Part shown: one piece after another, positions 14,082 through 26,877 of the stretch
Position numbering within the stretch: position 1 is the stretch's first letter
Layout of the letters: the number at the start of each line of letters is the position of its first letter
Origin: Gerris lacustris
Lineage: Eukaryota > Arthropoda > Insecta > Hemiptera > Gerridae
Reading direction: 5' to 3'
Length of the DNA stretch: 64,000 nt
Assembly (NCBI GenBank): GCA_951217055.1
Contig: OX578284.1
Coordinates: 25,384,187 to 25,448,186, forward strand
The notes under the pieces: generated by a model
Databases searched by the model: none
What the model was told of the DNA's origin: nothing
Seen by the model: only the letters and a program-made list of their open reading frames with translations
Program-made: the position numbers and the translations under genes

Positions 14082-14497
14082 CAGGGTAGGATCAAAAAGT
14101 AGTAGGACTGAATTTCTGTAGCGCGAGCGGTGAAGGGCGGTCGGACCACCTGGGCGTGGTAGTGGGGAGCCTTCCGAAGATACTGATATATTTTCCAGTC
14201 GCTTGCAGGCAAGCGCAGAGTAAGCACGTTGATTTCCGTGAACCTCTGTTAAGATAAGAACTGTCGTCACGATCCAAGAAGAGATAAACTCCGGAGTTTC
14301 TCTCTTCTTGGATCGTTCTTCTTAACAGAGGTTCACGGAAATCGACTTGCTTACTCTCCGCTTGCCTGCAAGCGACTGGAAAATATATCAGTCTCTTCGG
14401 AAGGCTCCCCACTACCACGCCCAGGTGGTCCGACCGCCCTCCACCGCTCCGTTCGCGCTACAGAAATTCAGTCCTACTACTTTTTGATCCTACCCTG
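14082..14497. mobile_element. 416-bp GC-rich foldback MITE, Tc1/mariner-like ends
   Basis: The ends CAGGGTAGGATCAAAAAGTA and its reverse complement are flanked by TA (14080-14081 and 14498-14499). The arms, about 190 bases each, are nearly identical through AGGACTGAATTTCTGTAGCG, CGGACCACCTGGGCGTGGTA, CCAGTCGCTTGCAGGCAAGC and GATCCAAGAAGAGA, closing on a short CTCCGGAG-centred loop around 14290. It shares only the TA-CAGGGT terminus with the foldback at 2956-3619. GC content is clearly above the surroundings. Apparent frames of up to 108 codons are artefacts of the palindrome. A matching end-like CCTACCCTGTA also occurs alone at about 32983. Confidence 0.88.
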
Positions 14498-14499
14498 TA

Positions 14500-16989
14500 T
14501 GTTCGGGTCCAATCTTGCAACTGAATTTTAAAGCAGTTATCCTCAAAGAATTAAATTGATATTTTGCATACACGTTTAGTTTGGATGACAATGCATGGTT
14601 AGCTAAGTGACGTCATTCTAAATCCAATATGGCGGTCAGCCCAAGATTGCGAATTAGTTATTTTTTGAGCTCGCCCATGATATGGGTATCAAATGAAAGG
14701 GTTTGCTGACAAGAATACGAAAAATAAAATGCCTTTACTCTTAATCCAACTTGGCGAATGGCCCAATATAAAAGTATGTTTACAAAATGTATTTTACTAT
14801 TAATTTATCTTAATAATACATTTCTCGCTATTTCTTTTCTACAAAATATAGAGAACAAGAATAGAATCTTAGAAATAATAACAATTTCTTATAGTTGTTT
14901 TATTTTTTTTATAAAACATTTTTGTTTTCCTACTCTTATTTATTATTTTAGCTCGACTTGACTTTTTTTGTAACAAGTTGACAAATTGTTTTTAACTTTT
15001 TCCTGCGATGAAAACAAAAAGAACTTTTATCATTTTTAGATGAAAGTTAAAAAAAAAAAAAAAAAAAATATGAGGATGAATTACAAAAATATGAAAATAG
15101 GACTCGTTCCTTTTAAGTCTTCAACAAGGAATTTCTTGCTTTCAGGGTGTAAACTAATTATCACTCTTTCCACAGTCACATAATTTATTATTAACTTTAC
15201 AAAGTATTCTCTCTTTTTTTGTTCCTTTTGTTAATTCTGCCGTATCTCTTCCTTTTGTAAAGAATTAATTCAAAGTGTTGACATACATTCTTGTTTTTTA
15301 TTTCTTTGAGTTAGATTAAAATGTAGCTTACAACAAAAATTATAAAGAGTTAATTGTGTATTAAATTAAAAAATTGAGGATTAAATTGAATGGATTACTT
15401 TTAAATGTACATTACTGATAATAATTATAATTCAATAGATAATTATTGAAGCTGTTCTGAAATAAAAAATTGGAAATTGTAGCTGAACTAAGATAAAACA
15501 AGGGATTATTTTAATATTTACTCTCTCTTTTACGCTGTAAGAAAAAACACACGTTTTAATTCTTTTGAATTCAAAATAGTTAGTTTTATTTAAAATGGTA
15601 CTTTTTGGTTGTTGTTACTCGTATTTTGTGAAAAAGCGTAGGTCTTGACTTATTAAAACATTCACAATAAATATGAAATGCAATATATACAGTAGGGTTA
15701 TACTTTGAAATGATATTAAAAAACTATATTTTTATTCCAAATTTAGAGTTGTTAAATAAAAAAAAACCATAAATCTCAGTTCAGAAAATATTAAACACAT
15801 AATTTTAAAGGCTGTATATAATAATATATATGAATCCATGTAAGTCGCTTCCCAGGAAAAATTATAGTTTACTTGATACTAGTGCCCGACAATGGAAAAG
15901 AATTGGTACAATATAACTAATTTTTTTTTTTTTTTTTTTTTTTTGAGATTATGTTGAAACGTTTAATATACATAGTGAATATAAATGTCAAGGAAACCAC
16001 GTAAGTCACTTCTCTGAGAGAAATATATTTTCCGAAACTTCAATATAGCACAAATATACAGGAGAAAGGGTGGTGCAATAACAAATAGCGAGGCCCTCCC
16101 TCCATCCGGGTATGAGTATCGGATTCGATTCTAAGAAAAAAAATCACAAATATTTAAACTGGGTCAATCGCAATTAAAACCTTGTAGGGCCGAGGCGCAA
16201 CTAACTCAAACCATCCTTCTCAGAATGGAACACAAATAGTGGTTAACCTGGTGGTGGGAAGAAGTTGTAAGCCACTTCTGAAACGTCTTTATTAACGATT
16301 TAAAAAGTAAAAAAAATCAAAATTAAAATAGCAAAAAGTATGTATTTAAATACTTCAACGTATCTTTTAGCAAAATACTACTAAATAGTGAAAACCAAAC
16401 AATCTCCTGACCTATCCTAACTTCAGCAGAGTCACCTTTTCATGTCGTTCATTGCGTGATGGACATTTGTTCTGTCCCACACCCAAAAAACATATCAATT
16501 CTAAAAAATAATAATTGCAAAAAGAAATCGCAATTTAAAGTGTAGAATTTTTAACCCCTGATTATGAACCAACCTCCTTTTTTTGACATTGGTCACTTAG
16601 CATACATCCACACTATTTATTTATTTCAGGTTGCGCATAAGCGAAAAGAGTGTCTACCATCAAAATTAGGAATATTAATATACAGTAAACGAATTTATTT
16701 AAATTTATCTTGTGCTATTCAAAATAGGTATAATTACTTTTAGTGTTAACATTAGTAGATATCCTATGCAATTAATAATTTATTAACAGACTAAATATAG
16801 AAAATTGATTTAATATTTTGATGTTAATATATTTATTTCTTGACTGAGTGGAGCAAGGTCTCTGTTTCAACTCGGCACTCGATCGATTGGCACATAATGT
16901 CTGTCTGCCTGTTAATGTGTTTGTTATGCGACCAAACGCGTTGTAAACGCTATTTTCTTAAAATTTGGCATGGAGATTTGTCATATAAA

Positions 16990-16991
<2 letters not shown>
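14500..16991. other. No gene; weak repeat fragments
   Basis: At 14625-14700 the pair CCAATATGGCGG and GGTATCAAATGAAAGGG resembles 35087-35155 (AAATGGCGG, GGTATCAAATGAAAGG), phrases like those inside the Helitrons here. A T-run lies at 15921-15944. The stretch 16050-16270 (AACCTTGTAGGGCCGAGGCG) is GC-richer and may be a retroelement end, but I cannot assign it. Confidence 0.4.

Positions 16992-17057
<66 letters not shown>
16992..17057. repeat. (TA)n microsatellite, ~66 bp
   Basis: Pure TA tract after GTCATATAAATC. Confidence 0.98.
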
Positions 17058-17059
<2 letters not shown>

Positions 17060-18329
17060 TATATGGTTTATTTTTTAAGACTTTTTTTATTTGTTTTCTC
17101 TTGAATTTGGGAATAGATGTCACTTGAAGTCATTTCGATGTATATGGTAGTTTTTGGTTTTATTTTTCATTTTGGAAGCGAGGTTTATTGTTCACAGAAC
17201 TACTAGTGTATATAATGTATTATTATATTAAATTTAAAACTATTCAGAACTTGTTGGGAAAGTTATCACAATCTTTATGCATGGGATTGATTGACTAGAA
17301 CTGATATTAATTTTCAGTAAATAAAGTAATAATTTCCTGAAGTTTCTACTATGAATATTATTTTAATCTAAAAGTACAGTCACTCAAATGAAACCCCTCC
17401 CACCCGAACCCTTCATTCTGAAATGAAAAGCACACAGAGGTATATTACATTTCAAACTAGTCGAGCCTTTTCTCATAAATGTACTTTGAAATATTCTTCC
17501 TCTCAAAACAAAATTCAAATTTCCCCTTTACAACACAAATAGCTCGAGAGACAGACATAAGTTTTCTAGATCTGGTTTTAAAGTTGTTTTAGTTTAAAAT
17601 CATTTTCAAACTATGCTTAGTTGCAGATCAGGGCGTAAAGATGAAACATTTTGCGGTTCACTCTCCCTCTTCTACCAACTTTAACATACATTCCTAACAT
17701 TATTCTCAAAAACTTTTTTAACAGGCGATATAATACCGAAAATCCTCCTATTTAATATATTAAAATGTTATGAATTCCAAAACTAATTTATGTTACTGTT
17801 TCTTACATTTGTACAACATTTGTTGAAATGTTTAATATTAACTTTCAACTGAATAAAACATCTCAAAGAGATAAATTGACTAGCACATATTGAGAGAATT
17901 TTACGACTAAAATTATTTACTGGCTAAATGATAATTTATAGAAGTAAGTCAAATCTTAAATATTATTAAAGAATAATTGTGTTTTTTTATTTTTGTTTTT
18001 ATTAAATGAAAATTATTTACTTATTATTAGATTAAAATAGATTTTATTCTAAAACTTTATCGAAGTTTGAAGTTGATTAAGATTACCTTTCTTTCTTAAA
18101 ATACCTTGATTTATCATAATTTAAAAAATGACTGACAAAAATGTTAGTAGCAAATAACCCTTCGCACTGCTCACTAGAGACACCTCTGGATAAGTTATTT
18201 AAATTATTTTAATTTTATCTGATAAAAATGAGAAGCATATAATTATCTTTACCGAATTTTATCATTTTATCATTTATGGTTTCCGAGATATTATTAAGCT
18301 GACAGTTAAGAGCCTGTATCATAAACTTT
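17058..18329. other. AT-rich DNA, no gene seen
   Basis: No gene or repeat recognised. Confidence 0.55.
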
Positions 18330-18795
18330 TTCATAAAAAAAATATTGATTTAAATCAAGTTATAATTATTGTTAACTAAGGGAAACAGACAGAGAGAAAT
18401 ACACTCCAGCGCCGGGATTTGAACCACAGGCCTCTATATTTCCAGTATAGCGCTCTACCAACTAAGCTACGCAGGAGAACGAGTTTCTCTGACGTTAATG
18501 ATACCTTGTCCCGAATTTAAGCTTTCAATTTTCCACATAAGTCTTAGAAGTCAACATTAATGACAATGACATAGAACTAGACCGAGAAATAACGCTTATA
18601 ATTATAAAGTACCCAATTAGTACCTGTACCTAGTACAATCAATTAGAAATTCACATTTTAAGATTATATAGGGGCCCGTGGTTCAAATCCCGGCGCTGGA
18701 GTGTATTTTTCTCTGTCTGTTTCCCGTAGTTAATAATAATTATAACTTGATTTAAATTAAAATTTAATCTTTCTGTAGTATGAATACTACCAAAA
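18330..18795. mobile_element. tRNA-module element, foldback copy
   Basis: Two oppositely oriented halves share about 90 bases: ATTTAAATCAAGTTATAATT, then the GGGAAACAGACAGAGA motif, then a tRNA 3' half with GGGATTTGAACCAC. The left half carries a full tRNA-like module on the minus strand; the right half (18670-18701) keeps only the T-arm on the plus strand and runs into the family end GTAGTATGAATACTAC with 3' CAAAATCTTAAAA. The segment between (18481-18660) is the family body, also found in reverse at 63325-63470 (GTACCTGTACCTAGTACAAT). The left terminal palindrome is lost. Confidence 0.7.
18404..18477 (-). pseudogene. tRNA-like module (74 nt), GGA in anticodon position
   Basis: Read on the minus strand: a 7-bp acceptor CTCCTGC/GCTGGAG with one mismatch, the A-box-like TAGCTTAGTTGGTAGAGC, an anticodon stem CTATA/TATAG enclosing CTGGAAA, and the B box GGTTCAAATCC. 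The loop would present GGA (serine), but tRNA-Ser has a long variable arm, absent here, and the T stem is mispaired. It is therefore a tRNA-derived internal promoter in a mobile element rather than a working tRNA. Confidence 0.75.
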
Positions 18796-21509
18796 TCTTA
18801 AAATATGAAAAAAAATATTGGTGATTTTCGTCTTTATTTTTCTTTTTTTATATGCTCTCAAACGTTGATGATCTATTATAGAAAAACCTTGTATATCTAC
18901 TTAATTGAAATATGTTTTACTCTTAGTATATTCCACTTAAGTATATGTTTTTGGATCCATAGTGTTCGGTACTTATTTTTAAATTGACTTCTTCTAGCCA
19001 AGCCCTTCATGACTTATCAGTGCCAAATAGTTACTGAAACATGAAACTTATATTTTTATTATTATTTAAGTATTTTTGAAAATTATTCTTCACATTTAAA
19101 TTTTATTTATAGAATGTTCTCAAAATCAAGCGGTCACAGCAAGTGCTCTTCTAAAAATGAAGAGCTTTTATTGAATTTTTTTAGTATGTATATTTAAAGT
19201 AGCTTACTAAATTACTTTATTTAAAGTAAAATACTTTTTTCCGTCATAATAAAATAAAATTAAAGAAGAGAATGTTTTACTTGCTTCTAGGGTCAGCAGA
19301 CCCCGAAATAAGCTGAGAGACCCTTAACTCCCACGCATATATCCTGCCGGTTATTTATGGTCTTGTAACTTTAAATTAAAAGTCAGAATTCCCTTTAATT
19401 TCGCAGGTATTTGTAATTGTAATTGGCGATCTCAGTAAAAAAAAGCACACACACTTGCATCTACACACACTACACACTAAACTTTACATCCTGTTCGTTC
19501 TTTAAAAAGAAAAAATTACAGTGACTGTAATTCCTTTGTATATATCCATTCATTAATATATCCTACATATTTTTTTATTTTTTAAAAATTGATCGTTTAT
19601 ACAAAGTGAACCCAATATAGCCAGAAGAGCTTTTATATGCTTAAATGAGCATATTATCTGTTCTTTTTTTATGATGACAGAACTATTACAAGTTCGCTCA
19701 AATAGTATTTGCAAAAACTAGCTAACATTTTTGCTTATCTGGTTTATTACAATTATTGCAGCAATCTCATAATATGCGAAGGATATGTGTTATTAAATGC
19801 ATATTGGCGGTTTAGGTTTTTATGTTGCTTTATTTTCCCCATATCATGCGAAGATAAAATAAATTTATAATTTTCCCAGGCTTAACTTGCAGTTAATTAA
19901 AATTCCCAAATTTATTTGGCCTATAGTAACCATTCTGATGAACCAAGGATGTGTCTGTGAAAGTGTAACTCAAATGGGTCTGGAGTTTTGTAGATTAGTG
20001 ATAATATATGTACAAACAAACAACTTCTTATACAATTTTAAACATGTCGATTAATTATTGTGGTTTCGACAATAAAATATTGTAAAACCTGCTGATGTTA
20101 CCGCCTGTAAAAAATGACCCCCGATCAAGTTGATCACTTTTCTATAATCCTGTAGAAAAATGTATTATATCTTTATTCGGGTAAGCTAACGATTTTTGGT
20201 TGGTCCCTTTAATGGTGTAATTTATTTTACATTTCGACTTTAATTAACTACAAGTAACATCCACAAAATAGTGTGCTTTAACCTCCGATCCCGAGGAACT
20301 CTAATATTAAATCTAGTTAAGGGATAACCTTACTTTAGTTCCTTTAAACTTTTGACTACGCTAGTCGTAAATTCGTTTTATGATTGTGTGAAAAATAATT
20401 AAGTTATACTATAAATATCGATCGAGTGTTAGTACTTGACTTAACTAACCGCGATTTTAATCTCCGCATAGGCAGTGTAGAATAATTAAAGCAATTTTAC
20501 GATGTTTTAAACCTTTCTCGTAAAGGTGTAGAAGCGAAATACCATAAAAGAACAAAGGATGAGAAATTTATCTACAGTCACAAAATTAACAACTAGACTG
20601 AAAACTGCTCAAAATCCTTAATGACATTAACTCTTTGATGTCAAAAATGCCGGAAGCAAGCTGAGATTCCATATTTTGATACGTCGTTTCATTATTAAAA
20701 AGTTTACAGCAGTACATAAAATAAAATATAATTATGATTTATTTTTTTGTTAATCCCTTATTTTTCTACTTCTCTTAAATTTTTCAGGTCTTCAGGGATG
20801 AAAGTTAAAAAAAATAATTTTTTTATAACTTTTTTATTTGTGGAAAATTTTCGCCCACACCGGGCATTTTCAGGCCTAAAATTATAATGATACATATAAT
20901 TTACTTTTTTTATAATAAACAACAATAAAAAATGAAAAATAAAATTTCATTAAAAATGGGTTGCCTTAATCAGTGTAATTGTCAAATAGAATTAGAAGCG
21001 CACAATTATTGTTAAAAAAAAAATTATTTCGAAGATATAAGAAATTCATTAAAACAAAAATCTTCAAATTGAGCTAATTTTCTCCACATCTCTACTTCTT
21101 GAAATTATTGGTATTAGGTGTTTGCTTTTCTCGTCCAAGTAGTGGTCTTCATCTCTTGAGCTCTTGCTTCGAGGATTTTTATTGGGTTTAGTTACCCTTT
21201 CTTTGCACGTAACCATAACACCGTATTCCGTATTCTACCGTCTTAAGTGCGACTATGGACCCTAAAAATCCCTAATCTAATTGATGCTACCTTGTTGATT
21301 CTATATCCACTATTAGCTAGATTCCTATGCTTCGCTACGGATAATATAATATTTAATTTGATAAGTTCATAAAATATAGTGAAGAATCAATCAAATTCTT
21401 TTGTAAAAAGAGAATATCTATGCCCTATGCCTGTATGAATCAAATATTTAACACACTATTTATCTCTGGACACAATACTCCCTGGAAAAGGAGTGTCAAA
21501 TGTTGACTT
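18796..21509. other. AT-rich DNA, no gene seen
   Basis: Slightly GC-richer spots at 19290-19350 and 21130-21250 show no open frame or motif that I can name. Confidence 0.55.
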
Positions 21510-21848
21510 TAAATACAAAGAAAAAGTCTCTCCACGGAAGATAATATACTTGTTTATTTATCAAAGCAGCTGTCGGCTTTTATAAAGCCATCATCAGTGC
21601 CGATTTTGGAAGAACTAGAGTTACATTATAAAAAATATTTTGGGCGAGTCATATTATGATGTTGGAGACTAACTCCTGTGTCTTACTTTAGTCTCCGAAA
21701 TCATATGACTCACCCACAACAATTTTTTTTATAATATAACTCTAGTTCTTCCAAAATCGGCACTGATGATGGCTTCATAAAAGCCGAAAGCTGCTTTGAT
21801 AAATAAACAAGTATCATCTTCCGTGGAGAGACTGTTTCTATGTATTTA
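21510..21848. mobile_element. ~339-bp foldback with hammerhead-like arms
   Basis: Outer arms AAATACAAAGAAAAAGTCTC and its degenerate complement, then TCCACGGAAGAT, CTTGTTTATTTATCAAAGCA and CCAAAATCGGCACTGATGAT are mirrored on both sides of a centre near 21680 (GGAGACTAACTCC and TAGTCTCC). Arms are about 150 bases. On the plus strand the right arm reads CTGATGA (21763-21769), T, GGCT-loop-AGCC, GAAA (21786-21789), like a hammerhead core. The left arm has the same in reverse but with GACA in place of GAAA. Confidence 0.8.
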
Positions 21849-23550
21849 TGAAGATGGCTTCTATCAACGCTCTTATTTCTTAACTTTCCATGTTAAAAGG
21901 TACTGTTTGAAAATAAACGTATTTTATTAATAGGAACTTACATCTTAATCAGCGCTTTCCAAAGAATTAATAATAAAGGTATATTTGCGTCTTCAGGATA
22001 TATTCTTAATCACCGCTTTATTGCCAATTATTTCCTCGCTAAGAATAGAATTTTAGAAATTCCATCTTGGCACACATTAATCTTATAGAAATAATCATAC
22101 TAAATATAACGATTTTATTCTGTGTTTTAAAATTATATTAGCGAAGAGAAAATGTGGCATATTGAAGGATCTAAATACTAAATTTCTAAGTTATAGCGCA
22201 ATTGGTTCCTGAGATATGGTCTTATCAAATTTTTCATACAGTAGTAGTAGGTAATAGTATTAGTACTAGATGGGTAGGACGAACCACTTGTTCGAACCTA
22301 TTAATTAGTCTATATTTTAGGAACATTTTACTACTCCCGGGGTAGAGAATACTAAGTACAACATTTCATTACCATAGGTTTAGACGTTCTAGTGATGTAT
22401 TTACTATTAAAGAGTTAAATAGCAAAACATAATTTGTTATTAAGCCGACTATTATACATATTATAAATACAACAACGGAATCAGAGAAATGAACTTGACA
22501 CCTTTTTGATCGTTTTTCCGATTTAAAAAATTATCTTTTCACTATTTAAGAATGAAAATAAAATAACTTAATTAGATTCCTCTTAATTTAGTAACGAGGA
22601 AGTCTTATACTTTTTACCTAATCTTCCTGTAAAAAGAATTATTAATTTTACTTAGGGGAATGTAAATAATAATTTTATTTTTGGATCCATTCTATATTTA
22701 TTAAAACGAAATAATTTTGAATTATAGCTAATTATTAATTATATTAGATTAAATAAGAAAATTACAGCTCAATTGATTAAAATTCCAAGATTAGTTGTTA
22801 ATCAATCAATAAAAAATAATAACCTTAAATTGTTAAAAATAATATCTTTTTTTTTTTAATTATCACTTTTATGTTAAGGATAATTTAATTATTCTAATAC
22901 CTATATTTTTTAAACTAAATCGTTAATTTTTCAAATTGCATATTTTGTCAGAATAAAAATAATAAATATTTTAAGTAATATAATTCTGTTATAGAATGCA
23001 TAACAAATAATATAATTTTAAACATGGAAAAGAAAACTAGCAAAGTTATTAAAAAATGAATGAAAAACATAAGAGTTCTTTATCACAGAGATAAATGTGT
23101 CAGAGCTGTCAGTGTTAAACTTGTCAACAAAAAAAGTTTTCTTATCACATTGTCTTTTGGAAGATTAACTCGTGACAAAGTTAAACAAATTGTTTTAATA
23201 TTTAATTTTAAAACTTATAATTTTTAAAAAATTACAAGTTTATAAAAATATTTAAAGGATAACTTCTACTGTCAAGTCTTGTCTCTTATATTATTAATTA
23301 TATCTTTCTTCTGGATGAAATATATTCCCTACTAAATTTTAACTTATTAAAAAGTATTTTCAGTTTATTTTTAGTTAGTGATAATAAATATTTGTCGGTA
23401 ATATGCACATAAAACCATAATATAGATTTTTATACGTCCAAAAACTAGTTGATCAACATTAAAATTGAATCCTATTTATTACCAAATAATAAATTAGTGA
23501 GTTATTCAGAAATTGTACTCATATTTTTTTTTAGCCTTAGACCAAATAAA
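21849..23550. other. AT-rich DNA, no gene seen
   Basis: No gene or repeat recognised; extremely AT-rich from 22.6 to 23.3 kb. Confidence 0.55.
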
Positions 23551-24115
23551 AAATAGTCTGCCAATTAGTGCGGTACTTTATAAACGTTATGTTTTTTCAA
23601 CCCATTATTGTCTGATTTATTTAATCGTTTTCCCCTTTTGCTTCCGAGCTTACGGAAGGTAGTGAAAGTATTGTGATCGTTTATTTTTCCAAAAATTTCT
23701 CAAAATTGTTTTGTTTTTTAGACGAATAAAAGTATCAAAATTGCAATATTTAATGTGCTGTGCACAGGCGGTTGAAATTTATCTGGGCTAACTGCGGGCT
23801 ACTTTCAACAAACTATCTATATTTCTTAAAAATCAGATGAGTATACTTTTTAAGAAAATATAAGTCTAAATAAATTATTTTTTGTAAGCACGAGAAAGAG
23901 AAACTAATTGGCGCAGAAGGTTGAAACTTATATGGAACTAACAACGGGCTAATTATGGCCTATTTTCCAAATTTTCTTTATAATCGGACAAATAGTGTTA
24001 AAGATATGTTAGTTCGCAAATATTTAACGACAGACAGATAGGGAACAAAAAATGTTCCCTGGCGTCTGAAAAAGATTTCTATTTTAGTATTTTTGAAATC
24101 GGAAACTTAATAAAC
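23551..24115 (+). repeat. R1-family copy, left part
   Basis: Begins CTGCCAATTAGTGCGGTAC and continues with CAACCCATTATTGTCTGATT, GGGCTAACTGCGGGCTACTT and AAAAATGTTCCCTGGCGTCTG-like segments. These line up in order with 41412-41760 (CAACCTATTATTGTCAAATT, the identical GGGCTAACTGCGGGCTACTT, AATGTTCCCTAATGC). A second, diverged version of the middle motif at 23915-23975 suggests a local duplication. No right terminus is found. Confidence 0.65.
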
Positions 24116-24594
24116 CAAAAATTCCCTTTTTAGCAAAATTATAAAAATCTACGTCCCTGTTACTTTATTTAGATTATTCATAAAGATGACCTCTAACAAT
24201 AATTTAATTCCTGAATTTTTACCAGACTACTTTTAAAATCTATTTTTAGGAAAAAGATTTTTTATCAAAGTGTTATACAAGAGTGTATTGTACCCTTGAA
24301 CATACTAGAATTCATATTATATTCATATTAAGCATTAATATTACCTACGCCTTGAACGTACAATAATTTTTGTATTATACAGTTACCGCAGCTACTTTAG
24401 CGAATACTTATATACTTAATTATAAATAAAGAACTTTTTTCACGGTATATATTTAGATTATCCTAAAGGAAACAGTTACATACATATCTAAGCAAACACC
24501 TTTATAACATATATGTCAAATACGCACCTGACGAAAAAATAGATACATATATATAATATAAATATAAAAATAAAATAAAATATAAATATATATA

Positions 24595-24649
<55 letters not shown>

Positions 24650-25300
24650 AGTGTCAAAAGAAACAATAACCATGTGGCTCAGCTGATAATGATAAACTGC
24701 AGACAAAAATGAACTATACAAACAAAATAAATCATTTTCTTAAGGTGCTGTCACATACACCTTGAAAATTCAACGATAATACTAATAATAATGATCATAA
24801 TTATAATAATAATATTTTTTAATCACCACATATTTGATTTTTTGTTTCAGGTGAGATCTCTTAATTCTATAATTCATTTTTATTTCTTTGGTGAGTCATT
24901 TTAATCTTACTTATCATAGACTAATTGATTATAATTGCGTAGAGTTCTCAGGTGCAGTGAATTATAAGTTAATAAATACAGTAGTGCTTTAAGTGACAGA
25001 CCTAATAGTAAATACTTATTATTTTAATTATTAGAGAAACCCACATATTTTTACTTTTCCTCACTACTAATAGTAGGAAAAGTTAAGGAACAAATATAAA
25101 AAAACCGATGAAATTCCATTAATTAGTTTAAAAGTTATAAGCGAATACAATTATTTATTAGTGCGATAATTTTGATGACGTCAAAGTTTGTTTACATCTG
25201 TCAAAATACCGCCAAACTTCAAATAATTAAATAAAATATAGGTATTAAAAATAAGGTTGTTTTTTTTAAGAATGATAATAAATCAGCTAGTTCAGAACTA
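24116..25300. other. AT-rich DNA, includes a (TA)n tract
   Basis: Nothing coding recognised. The (TA)n at 24597-24645 is listed separately; AT-rich purine-broken repeats precede it. Confidence 0.55.
24597..24645. repeat. (TA)n microsatellite, ~49 bp
   Basis: Pure TA tract preceded by degenerate TATAAA-like repeats. Confidence 0.97.
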
Positions 25301-25338
25301 TCACCCATCCAAGTACTGACCACGTCCAATGCTGCTTC
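25301..25338 (-). pseudogene. 5S rRNA-derived fragment (box C region)
   Basis: On the minus strand the segment reads AAGCAGCATTGGACGTGGTC then AGTACTTGGATGGGTGA. This matches the 3' half of the internal promoter of animal 5S rRNA (AAGC, then the intermediate element, then the TTGGATGGGTGA box C). Only about 38 bases are 5S-like; the rest of the 120-nt gene is missing. It is a truncated 5S pseudogene or the head of a 5S-derived SINE. Confidence 0.75.
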
Positions 25339-25360
25339 CTCCAGCTGCGAAGCAGCAGGA

Positions 25361-25380
25361 GAGGCCACTTTAGTGGCCTC
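25361..25380. repeat. Perfect 9-bp hairpin beside the 5S fragment
   Basis: GAGGCCACT, TT, AGTGGCCTC. It sits in a short GC-rich patch (25320-25420) with CAGCTGCGAAGCAGCAGG, in strongly AT-rich surroundings, and may belong to the same retroelement as the 5S piece. Confidence 0.6.
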
Positions 25381-25649
25381 TGAAGTGAGGAAAAGTTCCG
25401 AGGTACCCCGTACCCGATTTTTTTAATATTCAGAGATAACAGATTACCTGTGGTTAAACTTCGTATATAAATTTTTATTCATTTAATAAATCTTATTTCT
25501 CTATTATTGCAAATAGCATTTTAATGTAGTAATATGACTCGAGAGGTAATTTTAGAATCAATTTAAAAGTTTTCATTGTAAAAATCTAATTGAAAAACAT
25601 ATTTGTTTTACGAAAATACTATTTTTTAATATTTTCATATACTTAGTAT

Positions 25650-26200
25650 TTGTTCAGCCCCGCTCTGGATTTATAGCGTTAAATTGATTTTTCTACTTTA
25701 TCTTTGAAAACATTTTATTACTCAAAACTATTATATCTGGAGCTTTGTGCTTGAACCATTTTAAAGGTCAGCTTTATTTCTGTAGGGAAAAATATAATCT
25801 CATATTTCACATTGTCTATTCATGTGGCTTTAAAGTTGTTCGAAAATAAAAATCATATTATATTTTAAATATTTAAAAAAAACTGAGAAGTAATAACTCA
25901 AAAACCAAAAATGCGGATAGTGTAAAAAGTTTACAAAAGCTTGTGCATTTATTAATTTAGCTGAAAATGTTTCCAAATTTTTAAAAGATAATAATTTTTC
26001 ATGTTCAAACGGCTTTACCAGCGGGCTAAATCTTCTCTGATGTATTAATTATAATATATCCTATAAAAAAAGCTGACCTTTAAAATCGTGCACATCATAC
26101 TCCAGCTATAGTAGTTTTTGAGTAATTGGTATAATGGTTTTAAAGATGAGGTAGTACATTTTTGATAACTTAATTGAACACTATGATTCCAGAACGGATC
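25650..26200. repeat. Imperfect inverted repeat, arms ~150 bp
   Basis: Left arm 25650-25801 (CGCTCTGGATTTATAGCGTT, TTACTCAAAACTATTATATC, TTAAAGGTCAGCTTT) pairs with right arm 26060-26200 (AAAGCTGACCTTTAAAAT, AGTAGTTTTTGAGTAATTGG, CACTATGATTCCAGAACG). There is 20-30% mismatch by eye, so it is old. The centre is AT-rich with no frame. It is probably a decayed foldback transposon. Confidence 0.65.
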
Positions 26201-26843
26201 GGAAAAATGACCTATACCAACATTTTTGCTGTCTTTGAGGTGTAGTATCACCTCAAACCGTATTGGCATGGGTGCAGAACACTTGGTTTATAAAATTAAT
26301 TATGTATTGCGACGACGCTTCGAAAGTTCAATTTTGAAATTTTAGATTTACACGTTTTAAGGTGTCCTATGTCCAAAATAGTGGTCTGTAATGTTTATGT
26401 TATCTGTAGTTAGTCGACTGAGTCTGTCCAGACTCGTGTCCAAACAAAAAAAAGAAAAAAATAATTTCCTACTTGGGTTCGATGATATTTATTAAAAACT
26501 GTACATCTATATGTCGTTTTTCTGGGGAAAATTCTAGGTTTCAAGATATTTATGAACATTTTTTAATGTGTTTAAAAATAAATTGATTAAATTAGATATC
26601 ATTGGCTTGAAATTTAGCCTTAATATTTATATGAGAAACATTTTGTTTGCGTTTGTCATACCATTTTTTTTTTATCACAGTTATTACACCAATGTTATAA
26701 ATTGAATTGACAATTATTTATATTTGCTATAATAGTAATTTCTCTAAAGTAAATTCTAAGTAAATTCTCTAAAACATCTATAATTACAATAATAGTAATT
26801 AGAATTAAATTTTAAATTTTTTAATTAGGACTAAAACTACAAC

Positions 26844-26877
<34 letters not shown>

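Noticed and set aside
18404..18477. Functional tRNA-Ser(GGA) gene
   Set aside because: No long variable arm, mispaired T stem, several dispersed copies with the same flanks; it is a mobile-element module.
26845..26875. Poly-A tail of a processed retrocopy
   Set aside because: Upstream sequence is AT-rich and not gene-like; no target duplication beyond TAGTAATTAGAA-type low-complexity similarity.
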